Shown: positions 33,725 to 41,749 of the stretch, piece after piece | Layout of the letters: every line of letters begins with the position of its first letter | Position numbering within the stretch: position 1 is the stretch's first letter | DNA from: CBDUXT01 sp965371245 | GTDB taxonomy: Bacteria; Planctomycetota; Phycisphaerae; UBA1845 | Length of the DNA: 50,459 bases | Reading direction: 5' to 3' | NCBI GenBank assembly: GCA_965371245.1 | Contig: CBDUXT010000038.1 | Location: forward strand, 1-50,459 | The notes under the pieces: generated by a model | What the model was told of the DNA's origin: nothing | What the model saw: only the letters and a program-made list of their open reading frames with translations | Database searches by the model: none | Position numbers and translations under genes: made by a program

Positions 33725-34206
33725 CGGAGCTACGATCCCGATACTCGTGCCAAACGGGCTCGCCCGCTGAAACGCAGGCGCTGGGTGAAGTTCTGGGTCG
33801 TTCGTTGGGGGGGGGGCTCGTGATCGGTCTCATCGGTCCGCTGGGTGCCGGCAAGACCGAACTCGTCAAAGGAATGGCTGCCGGCAACGCCGGCTCGGGC
33901 TCGGTCGTCGCAAGTCCGACGTTCACGCTGGTACATGAGTACGCGGGTCGGCTCCACCTCTACCATGTCGATGTCTACCGACTGGGCGACTCGCCCGACC
34001 TTGTTGCCCTCGGTTTCGAGGAATGGTTGAACCCGGAGGCGGTGGTGGTGATCGAGTGGGCCGACCGGGTCTCTCCGATCATCGGCGAGGCCGCGCTGTG
34101 GGTTCGGTTATCGCCAACGGGCGAGACGTCGCGCGACGTTGCGTTCGAGGCGATCGGGCGCGAGGCCGTCGAGTGCCTCGAGCACGTGCGCGCCGAACCG
34201 CGTTGA
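33721..34206 (+). CDS. tsaE: tRNA threonylcarbamoyladenosine biosynthesis ATPase TsaE
   Basis: The ATPase that recycles the TsaBD complex during t6A37 formation. The 161-residue product starts at a TTG overlapping the thiL stop by four bases. It carries Walker A (GPLGAGKTELVKGMA, about residues 40-54), SPTFTLVHEYAG with the conserved TF..V..Y, HVDVYRLGDSPD, EEW and the Walker B-like VVVIEWADRV. This is the normal order for the family. tsaB is elsewhere in the window. rph follows within about 100 bases. Confidence 0.92.
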   Translation: MTELRSRYSCQTGSPAETQALGEVLGRSLGGGLVIGLIGPLGAGKTELVKGMAAGNAGSGSVVASPTFTLVHEYAGRLHLYHVDVYRLGDSPDLVALGFEEWLNPEAVVVIEWADRVSPIIGEAALWVRLSPTGETSRDVAFEAIGREAVECLEHVRAEPR

Positions 34207-34302
34207 CATTTCGCGGATGCACGCCTACTGTCGCCACCGAAGCGCATGGCGCTTGTTTGTAGGTCTGCTCCTGAATCCTTGTTACTTCCGAGAGGGCGCC
34301 CG

Positions 34303-35028
34303 TTGGTCCGTCAACACGCTAGAAAGTCCGGCGAACTTCGATCCGTGGAGATCGTTCGCGGCTATACAAGAAACGCCGCCGGCTCGGTCCTTATCAAGGC
34401 GGGCGAGACGACGGTTCTTTGCACGGCCTGCTGGGAGCCGAGCGTGCCGAAGTGGAAGAAGGGGCAAGGCAGCGGTTGGGTCACGGCGGAATACGACATG
34501 CTGCCCGGCGCGACGAGCGAGCGTCGGCGCCGCAACCGCACCAAGATCGACGGACGCACGCAGGAAATCCAGCGACTCATCGGGCGTTCGTTGCGCGCGG
34601 TCGTCGATCTCGACCTGCTGGGCGAAAACTCGATCCTGATCGACTGCGACGTGCTTCAGGCGGATGGCGGGACGCGGACGGCCAGCATCACCGGGGCGTA
34701 CGTGGCGCTGTGTGACGCGGTTCGCCATGCCCGCGGGCGCAAGTGGATCAAGCGCTCTCCGGTGCGCGAGCCGGTGGCCGCGGTCAGTGTCGGTAGGGTT
34801 GGCGGGCGAATGCTGTTGGACCTGAACTACGAGGAAGACTCGGCTGCCGATGTCGATATGAACGTTGTGATGACTGGTTCGGGTCGATTTGTGGAAGTCC
34901 AGGGTACGGGCGAGGGGGCAACGTTCGACCGCGCCGAGCTGGACAGACTGCTCCGGCTTGCGTCGAAGGGAATCAAGGGTTTGCTTGCGCACCAACAAAA
35001 AGCGCTGCGCCGGCGGATGATGGACTGA
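34303..35028 (+). CDS. rph: Ribonuclease PH
   Basis: A phosphate-dependent 3'-5' exoribonuclease that trims tRNA precursor 3' ends; a hexameric cytosolic enzyme. I place the start at TTG 34303, preceded by AGAGGG at a good distance, giving MVRQHARKSGELRSVEIVRG in place of the usual MR.DGR..DQLRP start; the open frame goes back to 34246. Typical blocks follow: GSVLIKAGETTVLCTA, GSGWVTAEYDMLPGAT, GRTQEIQRLIGRSLRAVVD, the catalytic IDCDVLQADGGTRTASITGA and VDMNVVMTGSGRFVEVQGTG. The N-terminal DGR motif is replaced (HARKSGELR), which is worth noting. Its stop overlaps the next start (TGATG). Confidence 0.92.
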   Translation: MVRQHARKSGELRSVEIVRGYTRNAAGSVLIKAGETTVLCTACWEPSVPKWKKGQGSGWVTAEYDMLPGATSERRRRNRTKIDGRTQEIQRLIGRSLRAVVDLDLLGENSILIDCDVLQADGGTRTASITGAYVALCDAVRHARGRKWIKRSPVREPVAAVSVGRVGGRMLLDLNYEEDSAADVDMNVVMTGSGRFVEVQGTGEGATFDRAELDRLLRLASKGIKGLLAHQQKALRRRMMD

Positions 35029-35831
35029 TGGATACCCGACCCGATCGAGGAACCCTTCGCCTGCCCGTTGTCTTGGCGAGCGCCGCGATGCTTGTTGGTG
35101 CCGCGGGTTGCGAATCGCCCGGCGGTCGGTCCCTCGGGTCGTGGACTATCCGATGCGCCGAGAGCCAAGGCCCCGGTGCCTACCAGCGGATGCAAGACGT
35201 CGCCCAACTGCTACGGAGAACACAGGGGATTCGACCCGACGACGTTGTCGTGCGGCAAGACGCCGATGGTTTCGCCCGACTGTACTACGGCGCCTACGAT
35301 CGTACGCGAGATCGCAAGACGGGCAAGAGAGTGTTCCCACCGAACATGCGCGCGGACATGGATTTGCTGCGCGACTTGGGTGACGACTCCGGGCGGCGCT
35401 ATTTCGCCCGTGCGATGCCCGCGCGACGGCCAACACAGGACGTCGGGAACCTCGACTGGTCGTTGCGGACCGTGCGCGCGACGTACACCCTGCAGGTGGG
35501 GGTTTTTGAACCGACGGATGAGTTCCGGCGCTACAAATATGCCGCCGCCGAGTACTGCCGGCTGCTGCGCGAGCAAGGTCACGAGGCGTACTACTACCAC
35601 TCCGACGTAAACAGCTTGGTGACCGTGGGGACGTTCGGACCCGAGGCGGTCGTCCGTGGATCGGACGGCCGTGTCTCCTACAGCAGCGAGGTGCGTGCGC
35701 TTCAACGTACGGAGTCGCTCCAATACAACACCGTCAACGGCGCGATCCATCGGCGTCGGACCGAGGACGGGTACCTGGTGGCGACGCCGTCTTTTCTCGT
35801 CGAGATTCCCAAGACAGTCCGGCCGTCGTAG
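35028..35831 (+). CDS. Lipoprotein with two SPOR-like segments
   Basis: The 267-residue product begins at ATG 35028, overlapping the rph stop. It has a lipoprotein signal (LRLPVVLASAAMLVGAAGC, Cys28). Two segments look like SPOR-type peptidoglycan-binding repeats. The first is about residues 38-90 (WTIRCAESQGPGAYQRMQDV, ending ARLYYGAY). The second is about 150-205 (TYTLQVGVFEPTDEFRRYKY, ending NSLVTVGTFG). Each has the Q/C-V-G/A start, a helix and a G-x-Y/F end. The family is not certain. It may bind denuded glycan strands at the cell envelope; in planctomycetes that role would be unusual enough to test. Coupled to rph only by position, not function. Confidence 0.65.
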   Translation: MDTRPDRGTLRLPVVLASAAMLVGAAGCESPGGRSLGSWTIRCAESQGPGAYQRMQDVAQLLRRTQGIRPDDVVVRQDADGFARLYYGAYDRTRDRKTGKRVFPPNMRADMDLLRDLGDDSGRRYFARAMPARRPTQDVGNLDWSLRTVRATYTLQVGVFEPTDEFRRYKYAAAEYCRLLREQGHEAYYYHSDVNSLVTVGTFGPEAVVRGSDGRVSYSSEVRALQRTESLQYNTVNGAIHRRRTEDGYLVATPSFLVEIPKTVRPS

Positions 35832-35833
35832 CC

Positions 35834-35873
35834 GCCTGTTGAAGAAAGCCGGTGCTACACTTTTTCAACAGGC
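35834..35873 (+). terminator. Hairpin between the SPOR-like gene and rdgB
   Basis: GCCTGTTGAA (35834-35843) is the exact inverse of TTCAACAGGC (35864-35873), with a 20-base loop. It sits just after the stop at 35831. There is a T-run in the loop side but none after the stem, so it may be a terminator or a repeat. Confidence 0.4.
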
Positions 35874-35891
35874 TGGTGGCGGGTTCGTTCC

Positions 35892-36533
35892 ATGAGGCTA
35901 CTCATTGCCACGACCAATCCCGGTAAGCTCGTGGAAGTGCGCGCGATCCTCGCCGGGTTGACCGTCGAGTGGACGACGTTGCGTGACTACCCCGAGCTTC
36001 CCGAGGCGGTCGAGGATGCCAGCACGTTCACCGAGAATGCCGTACTCAAGGCGCTCCATTATGCCCGGCTGACGGGCGGCTGGGCACTCGCGGACGATTC
36101 CGGCTTGGAGGTGGACGCGCTTTGCGGCGAACCCGGTGTTCGATCGGCTCGCTTCGCCGGACCCGCCTGTGACGATGCGGCCAACAGCGCCAAACTCTTG
36201 TCGAGGCTGGGCGGCGTGCCGTCAAAGAAGCGGACGGCGCGGTATCGGTGTGCGGTGGCGCTAGCCGACCCGAACGGAGTGGTCGCGCAGACCACCGGAG
36301 TGATGGAGGGCTTGATCGTCGAACAGCCACGCGGTGCCAACGGATTTGGCTACGATCCGCACTTTTTCGTTCCCGATAGCGGCATGACCGCGGCCGAAAT
36401 GACAGCGGACCACAAGAACCGGCTGAGCCATCGCGGCCAAGCGCTGCGAGCGCTCCGCGCACCGTTGGAACGGCTCCTCGCCGCCCAGACCGGTGCGGGC
36501 GGCGCCGGGACGCGCGGCCGCGGCGACAGGTGA
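35892..36533 (+). CDS. rdgB: XTP/dITP pyrophosphatase (RdgB/HAM1)
   Basis: Hydrolyses non-canonical purine triphosphates such as dITP and XTP to monophosphates and keeps them out of nucleic acids. The 213-residue product starts MRLLIATTNPGKLVEVRAIL, the S/TxNxxK/GK substrate loop. It contains ASTFTENAVLKALHYARLTG, LADDSGLEVDALCGEPGVRS with the metal Asp pair, SARFAG, GANGFGYDPHFFVPDSG and a terminal KNRLSHRGQALRAL. All family residues are visible. The tail after ~200 is Gly/Arg-rich and irregular. Alone between two promoter or hairpin signals. Confidence 0.93.
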   Translation: MRLLIATTNPGKLVEVRAILAGLTVEWTTLRDYPELPEAVEDASTFTENAVLKALHYARLTGGWALADDSGLEVDALCGEPGVRSARFAGPACDDAANSAKLLSRLGGVPSKKRTARYRCAVALADPNGVVAQTTGVMEGLIVEQPRGANGFGYDPHFFVPDSGMTAAEMTADHKNRLSHRGQALRALRAPLERLLAAQTGAGGAGTRGRGDR

Positions 36534-36539
36534 GATCGG

Positions 36540-36567
36540 TTGTCGGCCGCGCGGCATTCGCTATAAT
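36540..36567 (+). promoter_or_regulatory. Predicted promoter of the polyamine operon
   Basis: TTGTCG at 36540-36545, a 16-base spacer and a perfect TATAAT at 36562-36567, about 50 bases before the TTG start at 36620. Confidence 0.5.
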
Positions 36568-36619
36568 CCCGCCCTTGACAAAACCGGTGTTGCGCGGTCC
36601 GCAGGCAGGAGTCTTCCCG

Positions 36620-37183
36620 TTGGTTCATCCGTTCGTTCCGCAGTACATGTTCTTTACCAAGGGGAGCGGCAAGCACAAGGAAAGCCTGCAGTCATTCGAG
36701 GAGGCTTTGCGCGACGCCGGCATCGCCGGCTACAACCTCGTTCGAGTCAGCAGCATCTCCCCACCGAATTGCAGGATCATCTCCCGCAAGAACGGGCTCC
36801 AGCGACTCACGTCGGGACAGATTGTCTTCTGTGTCCTTGCCGAGAGCCGGACGAATGAGCCGAATCGCCTCGCCGGCGCGGGAATCGGACTGGCCTTGCC
36901 CGCTGACAAAAACAAGCACGGATACATCGCCGAGTATCACGGCTTCGGCATGACGCACCGAGTCTGTAGTGACTACGTTGAGGATATGGCCGCCACCATG
37001 CTGGCCACGACACAGGGCATCGACCTCGACCCGGACAAGGCCTACAACGAGCGCAAGGAAATCTACCAGGCGAAGGGGCTGGTCGTTCGAACGCGGGCGA
37101 CGGTGCAGACGGTTGAGGGCGACAAGAGGGGGCTATGGACGACCGCGGTTGCCGCCGCCGTCCTGGTCCTGGATCCCGGATAG
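36620..37183 (+). CDS. pdaD: Pyruvoyl-dependent arginine decarboxylase
   Basis: Converts arginine to agmatine with a pyruvoyl group made by self-cleavage. The start is probably TTG 36620, eight bases after AGGAG, giving MVHPFVPQYMFFTKGSGKH; an ATG at 36647 is the alternative. The 187-residue product has the cleavage motif VRVSSISPP, with cleavage expected between Ser44 and Ser45 so that Ser45 becomes the pyruvoyl end of the large subunit. It also has FCVLAESRTNEPNRLAGAGI, GYIAEYHGFGMTHRVCSDYVEDMA and the end VAAAVLVLDPG. Domain length matches the archaeal-type enzyme (about 160-190). Directly followed by a DHS-like gene and then agmatinase, so agmatine is the intermediate passed on. Confidence 0.9.
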   Translation: MVHPFVPQYMFFTKGSGKHKESLQSFEEALRDAGIAGYNLVRVSSISPPNCRIISRKNGLQRLTSGQIVFCVLAESRTNEPNRLAGAGIGLALPADKNKHGYIAEYHGFGMTHRVCSDYVEDMAATMLATTQGIDLDPDKAYNERKEIYQAKGLVVRTRATVQTVEGDKRGLWTTAVAAAVLVLDPG

Positions 37184-38353
37184 ATGGTTGGAATGAACGA
37201 AGGCGACAAAGAGCAGTCTCAAACGAAAGATACCTGCCCCGGCAGGAACCCGTGGTTCGACGCGCCGACCATAGAACCGCTCGCGCTCGCGGGCAACGAG
37301 GGCGTTGCGGACCTGATCGACAACGTCTTTGCCCAAAGCGGGTTCAACGCCCGCCGGCTTGGAGAAGGGGCGGCGCTCTATGCGCGGATGCTCAACGCGG
37401 ATGCAACCGTGTGCCTCACCATCGCCGGGGCGATGACGCCGATCGGAATGAGCGGTGTGTTCATTTCCCTGATCGAGCGCGGCATGGTCGATTTCATCAT
37501 CTCGACCGGCGCCAACCTGTTCCACGATCTGCAGCGACCCTTCGACCTTCCCATGGTGCAGGGCAGCCCGGATGTCGATGACAACGTGCTTGCCGACGAC
37601 GGCGTGGCGCGCATCTACGACGTCTTCATTCCCAACGACGATACGCTCGGCGGTCCGGACGAAGTCATCCATGAGGCGGCCCGCCGGATGGACGGCGCCC
37701 GCGCCTTTTCCACCGCCCGCTTTCATCACCAACTCGGCCGGGTCGTCGCGGAGAAGGCGCCATTCCCCGAGAAGTCTTTTGTGGCCGCGGCGGCGAAGTA
37801 CGACGTTCCGATCTACACGTCGTCGCCGGGTGACTCGGCCATCGGGATGAATCTGATGATCCCCCACCTGTTGGGTCGTGACGTGCCCCTCAACCCCATG
37901 CTGGATGTCATTGAGACGGCCGCCATCGTTCGAGACGCCAAGACCAACGGCGTCGTGGAGATCGGCGGCGGATCACCCAAGAACTTCTATCTTCAGACGC
38001 AGCCCACGCTCCACCAGATGCTGCTCGACAAGTCGAACGGAGGGCATGACTTTTGTCTCCAACTGACCACGGACTCGCCGCAGTGGGGCGGCCTGTCGGG
38101 CGCCACGTTTTCGGAGGCCAAGAGCTGGCGGAAGGTACGAGACGCACATCGGAACAACGTGGTGGTCTACTCGTGTGCGTCGCTGACGTTCCCGCTCATC
38201 GCCCAATACGTGTTGGTTCGCGTGACGCCTCGTTCGCAGCGGCGTCTGTTCGATCGACTGGATGAAATGACGGAGGCGCTGCGCGGCGTCGCGCGCGAGA
38301 ATGCGGAGCTTCGGGCTGAGCATCCCTACCTGTTCGAGACGTCGGACGGCTGA
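37184..38353 (+). CDS. Deoxyhypusine-synthase-like enzyme, probably polyamine-forming
   Basis: A homologue of eukaryotic/archaeal deoxyhypusine synthase. Since bacteria lack eIF5A, related bacterial enzymes are thought to make homospermidine or another polyamine; activity here is inferred. The 389-residue product begins at ATG 37184, right after the pdaD stop (MNEGD at 37193 is possible). Motifs are LTIAGAMTPIGMSGVFISLI and MVDFIISTGANLFHDL for NAD binding, IYTSSPGDSAIGMN, NGVVEIGGGSPKNFYLQTQP, and SGATFSEAKSWRKVRD, which includes the Lys equivalent to the active-site Lys of DHS. The NAD and substrate blocks look complete. Its place between arginine decarboxylase and agmatinase argues for agmatine or putrescine as substrate. 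Confidence 0.83.
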   Translation: MVGMNEGDKEQSQTKDTCPGRNPWFDAPTIEPLALAGNEGVADLIDNVFAQSGFNARRLGEGAALYARMLNADATVCLTIAGAMTPIGMSGVFISLIERGMVDFIISTGANLFHDLQRPFDLPMVQGSPDVDDNVLADDGVARIYDVFIPNDDTLGGPDEVIHEAARRMDGARAFSTARFHHQLGRVVAEKAPFPEKSFVAAAAKYDVPIYTSSPGDSAIGMNLMIPHLLGRDVPLNPMLDVIETAAIVRDAKTNGVVEIGGGSPKNFYLQTQPTLHQMLLDKSNGGHDFCLQLTTDSPQWGGLSGATFSEAKSWRKVRDAHRNNVVVYSCASLTFPLIAQYVLVRVTPRSQRRLFDRLDEMTEALRGVARENAELRAEHPYLFETSDG

Positions 38354-38391
38354 GGTGTCGATCCCTCCGGGCTTCGCAGGCGAACCGATCC

Positions 38392-39273
38392 ATGGAAACC
38401 CTACCCTACAACTTCCTTTGTTTGGATAAGAAATACTGCGACTACGACACGGCTCGGTTTGCCGTGCTTCCGGTTCCGTACGACCTGGCCACCTCGTACA
38501 TGCCCGGCGCGCGCAACGCCCCCGGGGCGATCATCAGCGCTTCGGATCACTGCGAATGGTTCGACGAGGAGCTGGAGGCCGAGTGCTACAAATGTGGCAT
38601 CGCCACACTCGATGCCATCGAGCCCAATGCGGACGGGCCGGCCGCCATGCAGGAAGATCTATTCACGGCCGCCCGGCGCATCGTGCGCGATGGCAAGTTT
38701 CTATTCAGCCTGGGCGGCGATCACAGCATTACGTTCGGGCTGGTTCGAGCCGCGATGAGCAAATACAAGCGGCTTTGCGTCTTACAGATCGATGCCCATC
38801 TGGACTTGCGCGATCGGTTCTTGTCCAGTTCGCGCTCGCACGCCTGCGTGATGCGGCGGATCACGGAACTCGGCGCCTCGGTGGTACCCGTAGGGATTCG
38901 GGCTGTCGCGCCGGAGGAGCACCGCTTCCTGAAGAAAAGCCCCATCAAGCCGATCACCTCGCGCGAGTGTCACACGACGGACGACTGGGTCGATCGCGCG
39001 ATCGATGCACTCGATGCGCACGTGTACGTCTCGATCGACATAGACGGGTTCGACCCGGCCTACGCGCCAGGCACGGGGACGCCGGAGCCCGGCGGGCTTG
39101 ATTGGTACCAGGTGACACACCTGCTGCGGCGTGTGGCGACCGAGCGGACCGTCGTGGCCGCCGACATCGTCGAGGTGGTGCCGGTTCCCGGTCAGGTCGT
39201 CACCGAGTTTCTCGCCGCCCGGTTGACGTACAAGCTGATGGCGTATGTACAGCTTCGCAGCGGTGCGCGTTAA
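38392..39273 (+). CDS. speB: Agmatinase
   Basis: A ureohydrolase splitting agmatine into putrescine and urea, dinuclear Mn, cytosolic. The 293-residue product has the arginase-family ligands GGDHS (about residue 108), DAHLDLRD (about 131) and SIDIDGFDPAYAPGTGTPEPGG (about 217-238), plus the opening LPVPYDLATSYMPGARNAPGAI. It starts at ATG 38392, 38 bases after the DHS-like gene, so the three genes are likely one operon. Related guanidino-hydrolases share these motifs; the neighbouring arginine decarboxylase favours agmatine. The stop codon shares TTAA with the stop of the convergent PilZ-REC gene. Confidence 0.9.
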   Translation: METLPYNFLCLDKKYCDYDTARFAVLPVPYDLATSYMPGARNAPGAIISASDHCEWFDEELEAECYKCGIATLDAIEPNADGPAAMQEDLFTAARRIVRDGKFLFSLGGDHSITFGLVRAAMSKYKRLCVLQIDAHLDLRDRFLSSSRSHACVMRRITELGASVVPVGIRAVAPEEHRFLKKSPIKPITSRECHTTDDWVDRAIDALDAHVYVSIDIDGFDPAYAPGTGTPEPGGLDWYQVTHLLRRVATERTVVAADIVEVVPVPGQVVTEFLAARLTYKLMAYVQLRSGAR

Positions 39274-40367
39274 GCGTCCGGGGACTTGGTCTTGCCGGAC
39301 GCCCGCGCCTGCATGCAGAGCCTCGTGAGTGCGTGAATGCTGCCGGTCGCTTGAGCCAGGGAAGAGCCGGCCAGAAGCTCCGCCTCCGCCTCGGCGGCTG
39401 CGTCGGTGATGGCGTCGAAGCCGTATCCGCTTCCCTCACCTTTGAGGATGCGGATCAGTTTCTGCACTCCAGCGAGGTCTTCCTTCGCGACCGCTTCCTC
39501 CAGCGCGCGCACCTTGGACGACAGCTCTTCGACAAAGGCGTTGATGATCTCGACCATCGACGTATCGTTGTAGAACGAACTGAACAAGGGCTCCTCTCGC
39601 AGCGACGTGAGCAGTTCGCTCAACGCTTCGCGGTGGAGGGGTTTGGCGATGTATCGGTTGCATCCGGCGTCGAGGCAGCGCTGCTGGTCGTCCGGCTGCG
39701 TGAGCGCCGTGGCCGCGACGATCGTTCCCGAGTACCCCCGGTCGCGCAGGGCTCGAGCGGCGCCGAAGCCGTCGAGCACCGGCATCTCCATGTCCATCAG
39801 AATCACGTCGTACGCATGCTGCCCGGCCTTTTCGACGGCCAACTGTCCGTTGGCGACGTGATCGACGTCGGCGTTCAACTGCTCGAGGTGGAACAGGGCC
39901 AACCGGGCCGTTGCCGGATCATCCTCGGCCAGGAGAACGCGGCTGTGGATGGCCGTCGCTGAGAAGACCGACGGATCGATCTCCCGGTCGAACTTGATCG
40001 AGACTTCGTGAATGTTGCCTTGTTGATAACGACATGAAACGACCTCACCATGCACGTCGTCCCACGTGCCGTAGGTGGTGATGAGTTGGGCCATGCATCT
40101 GGTTCCCGGATGAACGAATCCGCCGTGCAGGAAGGCGAGCCCTCGGTCGCTGATGTTCCTGCTCGCCACCACGTAGGGGACGACGATGGACGAGCCGGGT
40201 TGCTGCATGTGAACGACCAGGGCCTTGACGCGGTAAGGGTATCGCGCCGAGCGACGGTCTTTGGCTACGGCAACCCCCTCGTCCAACTGGTCGAGGAGCC
40301 TGGCGATGTCCTCGTCGTTGAGCCGGATCGTGCGGATGGCGCGCTGTTCGCTCTTGGATGAGTCCAC
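39270..40367 (-). CDS. PilZ-REC-Hpt-like regulator with altered Hpt phosphosite
   Basis: The 365-residue product starts at a GTG preceded by GAGGT. Residues about 37-130 form a PilZ domain with both cyclic-di-GMP motifs, R38xxxR42 and NISDRG (71-76). Residues about 142-258 are a receiver domain with the acidic pair EDD (148-150), phospho-acceptor D192 (LMDMEMP), T220 and K242. Residues about 265-360 are an Hpt-like helical domain. Where Hpt proteins have HxLKG this one reads RILKG (Arg306), so it cannot be phosphorylated in the usual way. It probably integrates second-messenger and phosphorelay signals next to the chemosensory genes; partners unknown. Confidence 0.82.
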   Translation of the reverse strand: MDSSKSEQRAIRTIRLNDEDIARLLDQLDEGVAVAKDRRSARYPYRVKALVVHMQQPGSSIVVPYVVASRNISDRGLAFLHGGFVHPGTRCMAQLITTYGTWDDVHGEVVSCRYQQGNIHEVSIKFDREIDPSVFSATAIHSRVLLAEDDPATARLALFHLEQLNADVDHVANGQLAVEKAGQHAYDVILMDMEMPVLDGFGAARALRDRGYSGTIVAATALTQPDDQQRCLDAGCNRYIAKPLHREALSELLTSLREEPLFSSFYNDTSMVEIINAFVEELSSKVRALEEAVAKEDLAGVQKLIRILKGEGSGYGFDAITDAAAEAEAELLAGSSLAQATGSIHALTRLCMQARASGKTKSPDA

Positions 40368-40687
40368 TACCTACCTCGGAGTTTCCCGCGCCACCGATTC
40401 CCTGCCGGTTGGGCGCATGCGATGCCGCGCCGCCCAGGTAGCGGATGCACCGTGCTCAACGTCCCTATGCAGGACATATCGACCGGTTGGGACCGGTGGT
40501 TGCGACCTTGTGTCGGCGCAACACGAAAAGAGCGGGGGACGGCCCGATAATCGGTATGACCGCACGCTGGGCGGCCGTCCTCGAGCGCGCGGCAACGCGT
40601 CGGGCCTGAGCGCGCGAGCACCCAAAGCGGGGTTCGCCGACCGCCGATAGGACGGTTGAACGTCCGCGCGTCTCCAGGAGCCAGGCG
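40368..40687. other. Divergent intergenic region in front of cheB
   Basis: About 320 bases between the starts of the PilZ-REC gene (minus) and cheB (plus). No coding frame is convincing. It holds the sigma28-like site at 40525-40550 and the small palindrome CCGATAATCGG overlapping it. Confidence 0.5.
40525..40550 (+). promoter_or_regulatory. Candidate sigma28 (FliA)-like promoter of cheB
   Basis: GAAA at 40525-40528, 14 bases, then CCCGATAA at 40543-40550, compared with the TAAA-N15-GCCGATAA class used by motility and chemotaxis genes. Each box has one mismatch. About 138 bases before the cheB start. Confidence 0.3.
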
Positions 40688-41749
40688 ATGTCCGAGAAGA
40701 AAATCCGCACTCTGGTCGTTGATGATTCCGTCTTCATGCGGACCGTGCTCAAGAGTGCGCTTGGAAAAGCAGACTCCATCGAGGTCATCGGTTCCGCTCA
40801 AAACGGGCAAGAGGCTCTCGCGAAGATTGCTCAGCTCAAGCCTGACGTGGTCACCCTGGACATCGAAATGCCGGGACTGACCGGACTGGAAGTCCTCAAG
40901 CGGGTGATGCGCGACGACCCTTTGCCCGTCGTGATGGTTTCGACGAAGACGCAGGAAGGGGCGGCCATGACCTTCGAGGCGCTCGAACTCGGCGCCATCG
41001 ACTATGTCGCCAAACCACTGGCCGATAAGGATGCGTCACTCCAGAGCTTCCAGAAGAAAGTCGTGGCCGCCGTCGAGGTCGCGTTCAGCTCGAACCTCAA
41101 ACGGCTTGGACGGGCAAACAAGGAGCGGATCCTTCGCCCCCGAGCTGCGACGCTTCAGACCGAAGGCATCGTGGTTGCGATCGGGATCAGCGCCGGAGGA
41201 CCAGCCACCCTGCACAAGTTGATCCCCGTCCTGCCGAGTGTCTTTCCGCCGATTGTGTTGACACAGCACATGCCCGCGGGCTTCACCGAGCCCTTTGCCA
41301 AGCGACTCAACGACTGTTCGGCGCTTGCGGTGAAGGAGGCCGCCAACGGTGATGAGCTGCTGCCCGGTCGCCTTGTGTTGGCTCCGGGCGATCGACATCT
41401 CCGTGTCGTGCGGAAGGGGAAGAAGCTGCGGGTGGCTCTCGATGACGGCCCCAAGGTGGCCGGCTTTCGTCCGTCCGTCGATGTTCTTTTTCGCAGCGTT
41501 GCTGAAGCCTTTGGAGATCAGGCGATCGGACTGGTCATGACCGGAATGGGGTGCGACGGCTCTCAAGGCATTCGGGATCTCAAGGCTGCCGGTGCACGGA
41601 CGCTTGCCCAGGATCAGGACTCGAGTGTGGTTTATGGGATGCCCAAGGCCGCGTTCGCGACGAAGTGCGTCGATCGGGTCGTGTCACTCACCGAAATCCC
41701 GTCCGTGCTGACGAATATGCTTGCGGCCGAACCGGTCACCAAGTCCTAG
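40688..41749 (+). CDS. cheB: Chemotaxis protein-glutamate methylesterase/deamidase CheB
   Basis: Removes methyl groups from, and deamidates, receptor glutamates when phosphorylated by CheA. Start ATG 40688 has CCAGGAG eight bases upstream. The 353-residue product has a receiver domain (1-125) with the acidic pair VDDS, phospho-acceptor D58 (LDIEMPG), T87 (STKTQ) and K109, a linker, and the esterase domain (about 160-345). The catalytic triad is S168 (GISAGG), H194 (QHMP) and D290 (GMGCDG). All are intact. It lies plus-strand, convergent with the cheY at 41956. With cheR, cheD and the cheC gene it completes the adaptation set. Confidence 0.95.
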   Translation: MSEKKIRTLVVDDSVFMRTVLKSALGKADSIEVIGSAQNGQEALAKIAQLKPDVVTLDIEMPGLTGLEVLKRVMRDDPLPVVMVSTKTQEGAAMTFEALELGAIDYVAKPLADKDASLQSFQKKVVAAVEVAFSSNLKRLGRANKERILRPRAATLQTEGIVVAIGISAGGPATLHKLIPVLPSVFPPIVLTQHMPAGFTEPFAKRLNDCSALAVKEAANGDELLPGRLVLAPGDRHLRVVRKGKKLRVALDDGPKVAGFRPSVDVLFRSVAEAFGDQAIGLVMTGMGCDGSQGIRDLKAAGARTLAQDQDSSVVYGMPKAAFATKCVDRVVSLTEIPSVLTNMLAAEPVTKS

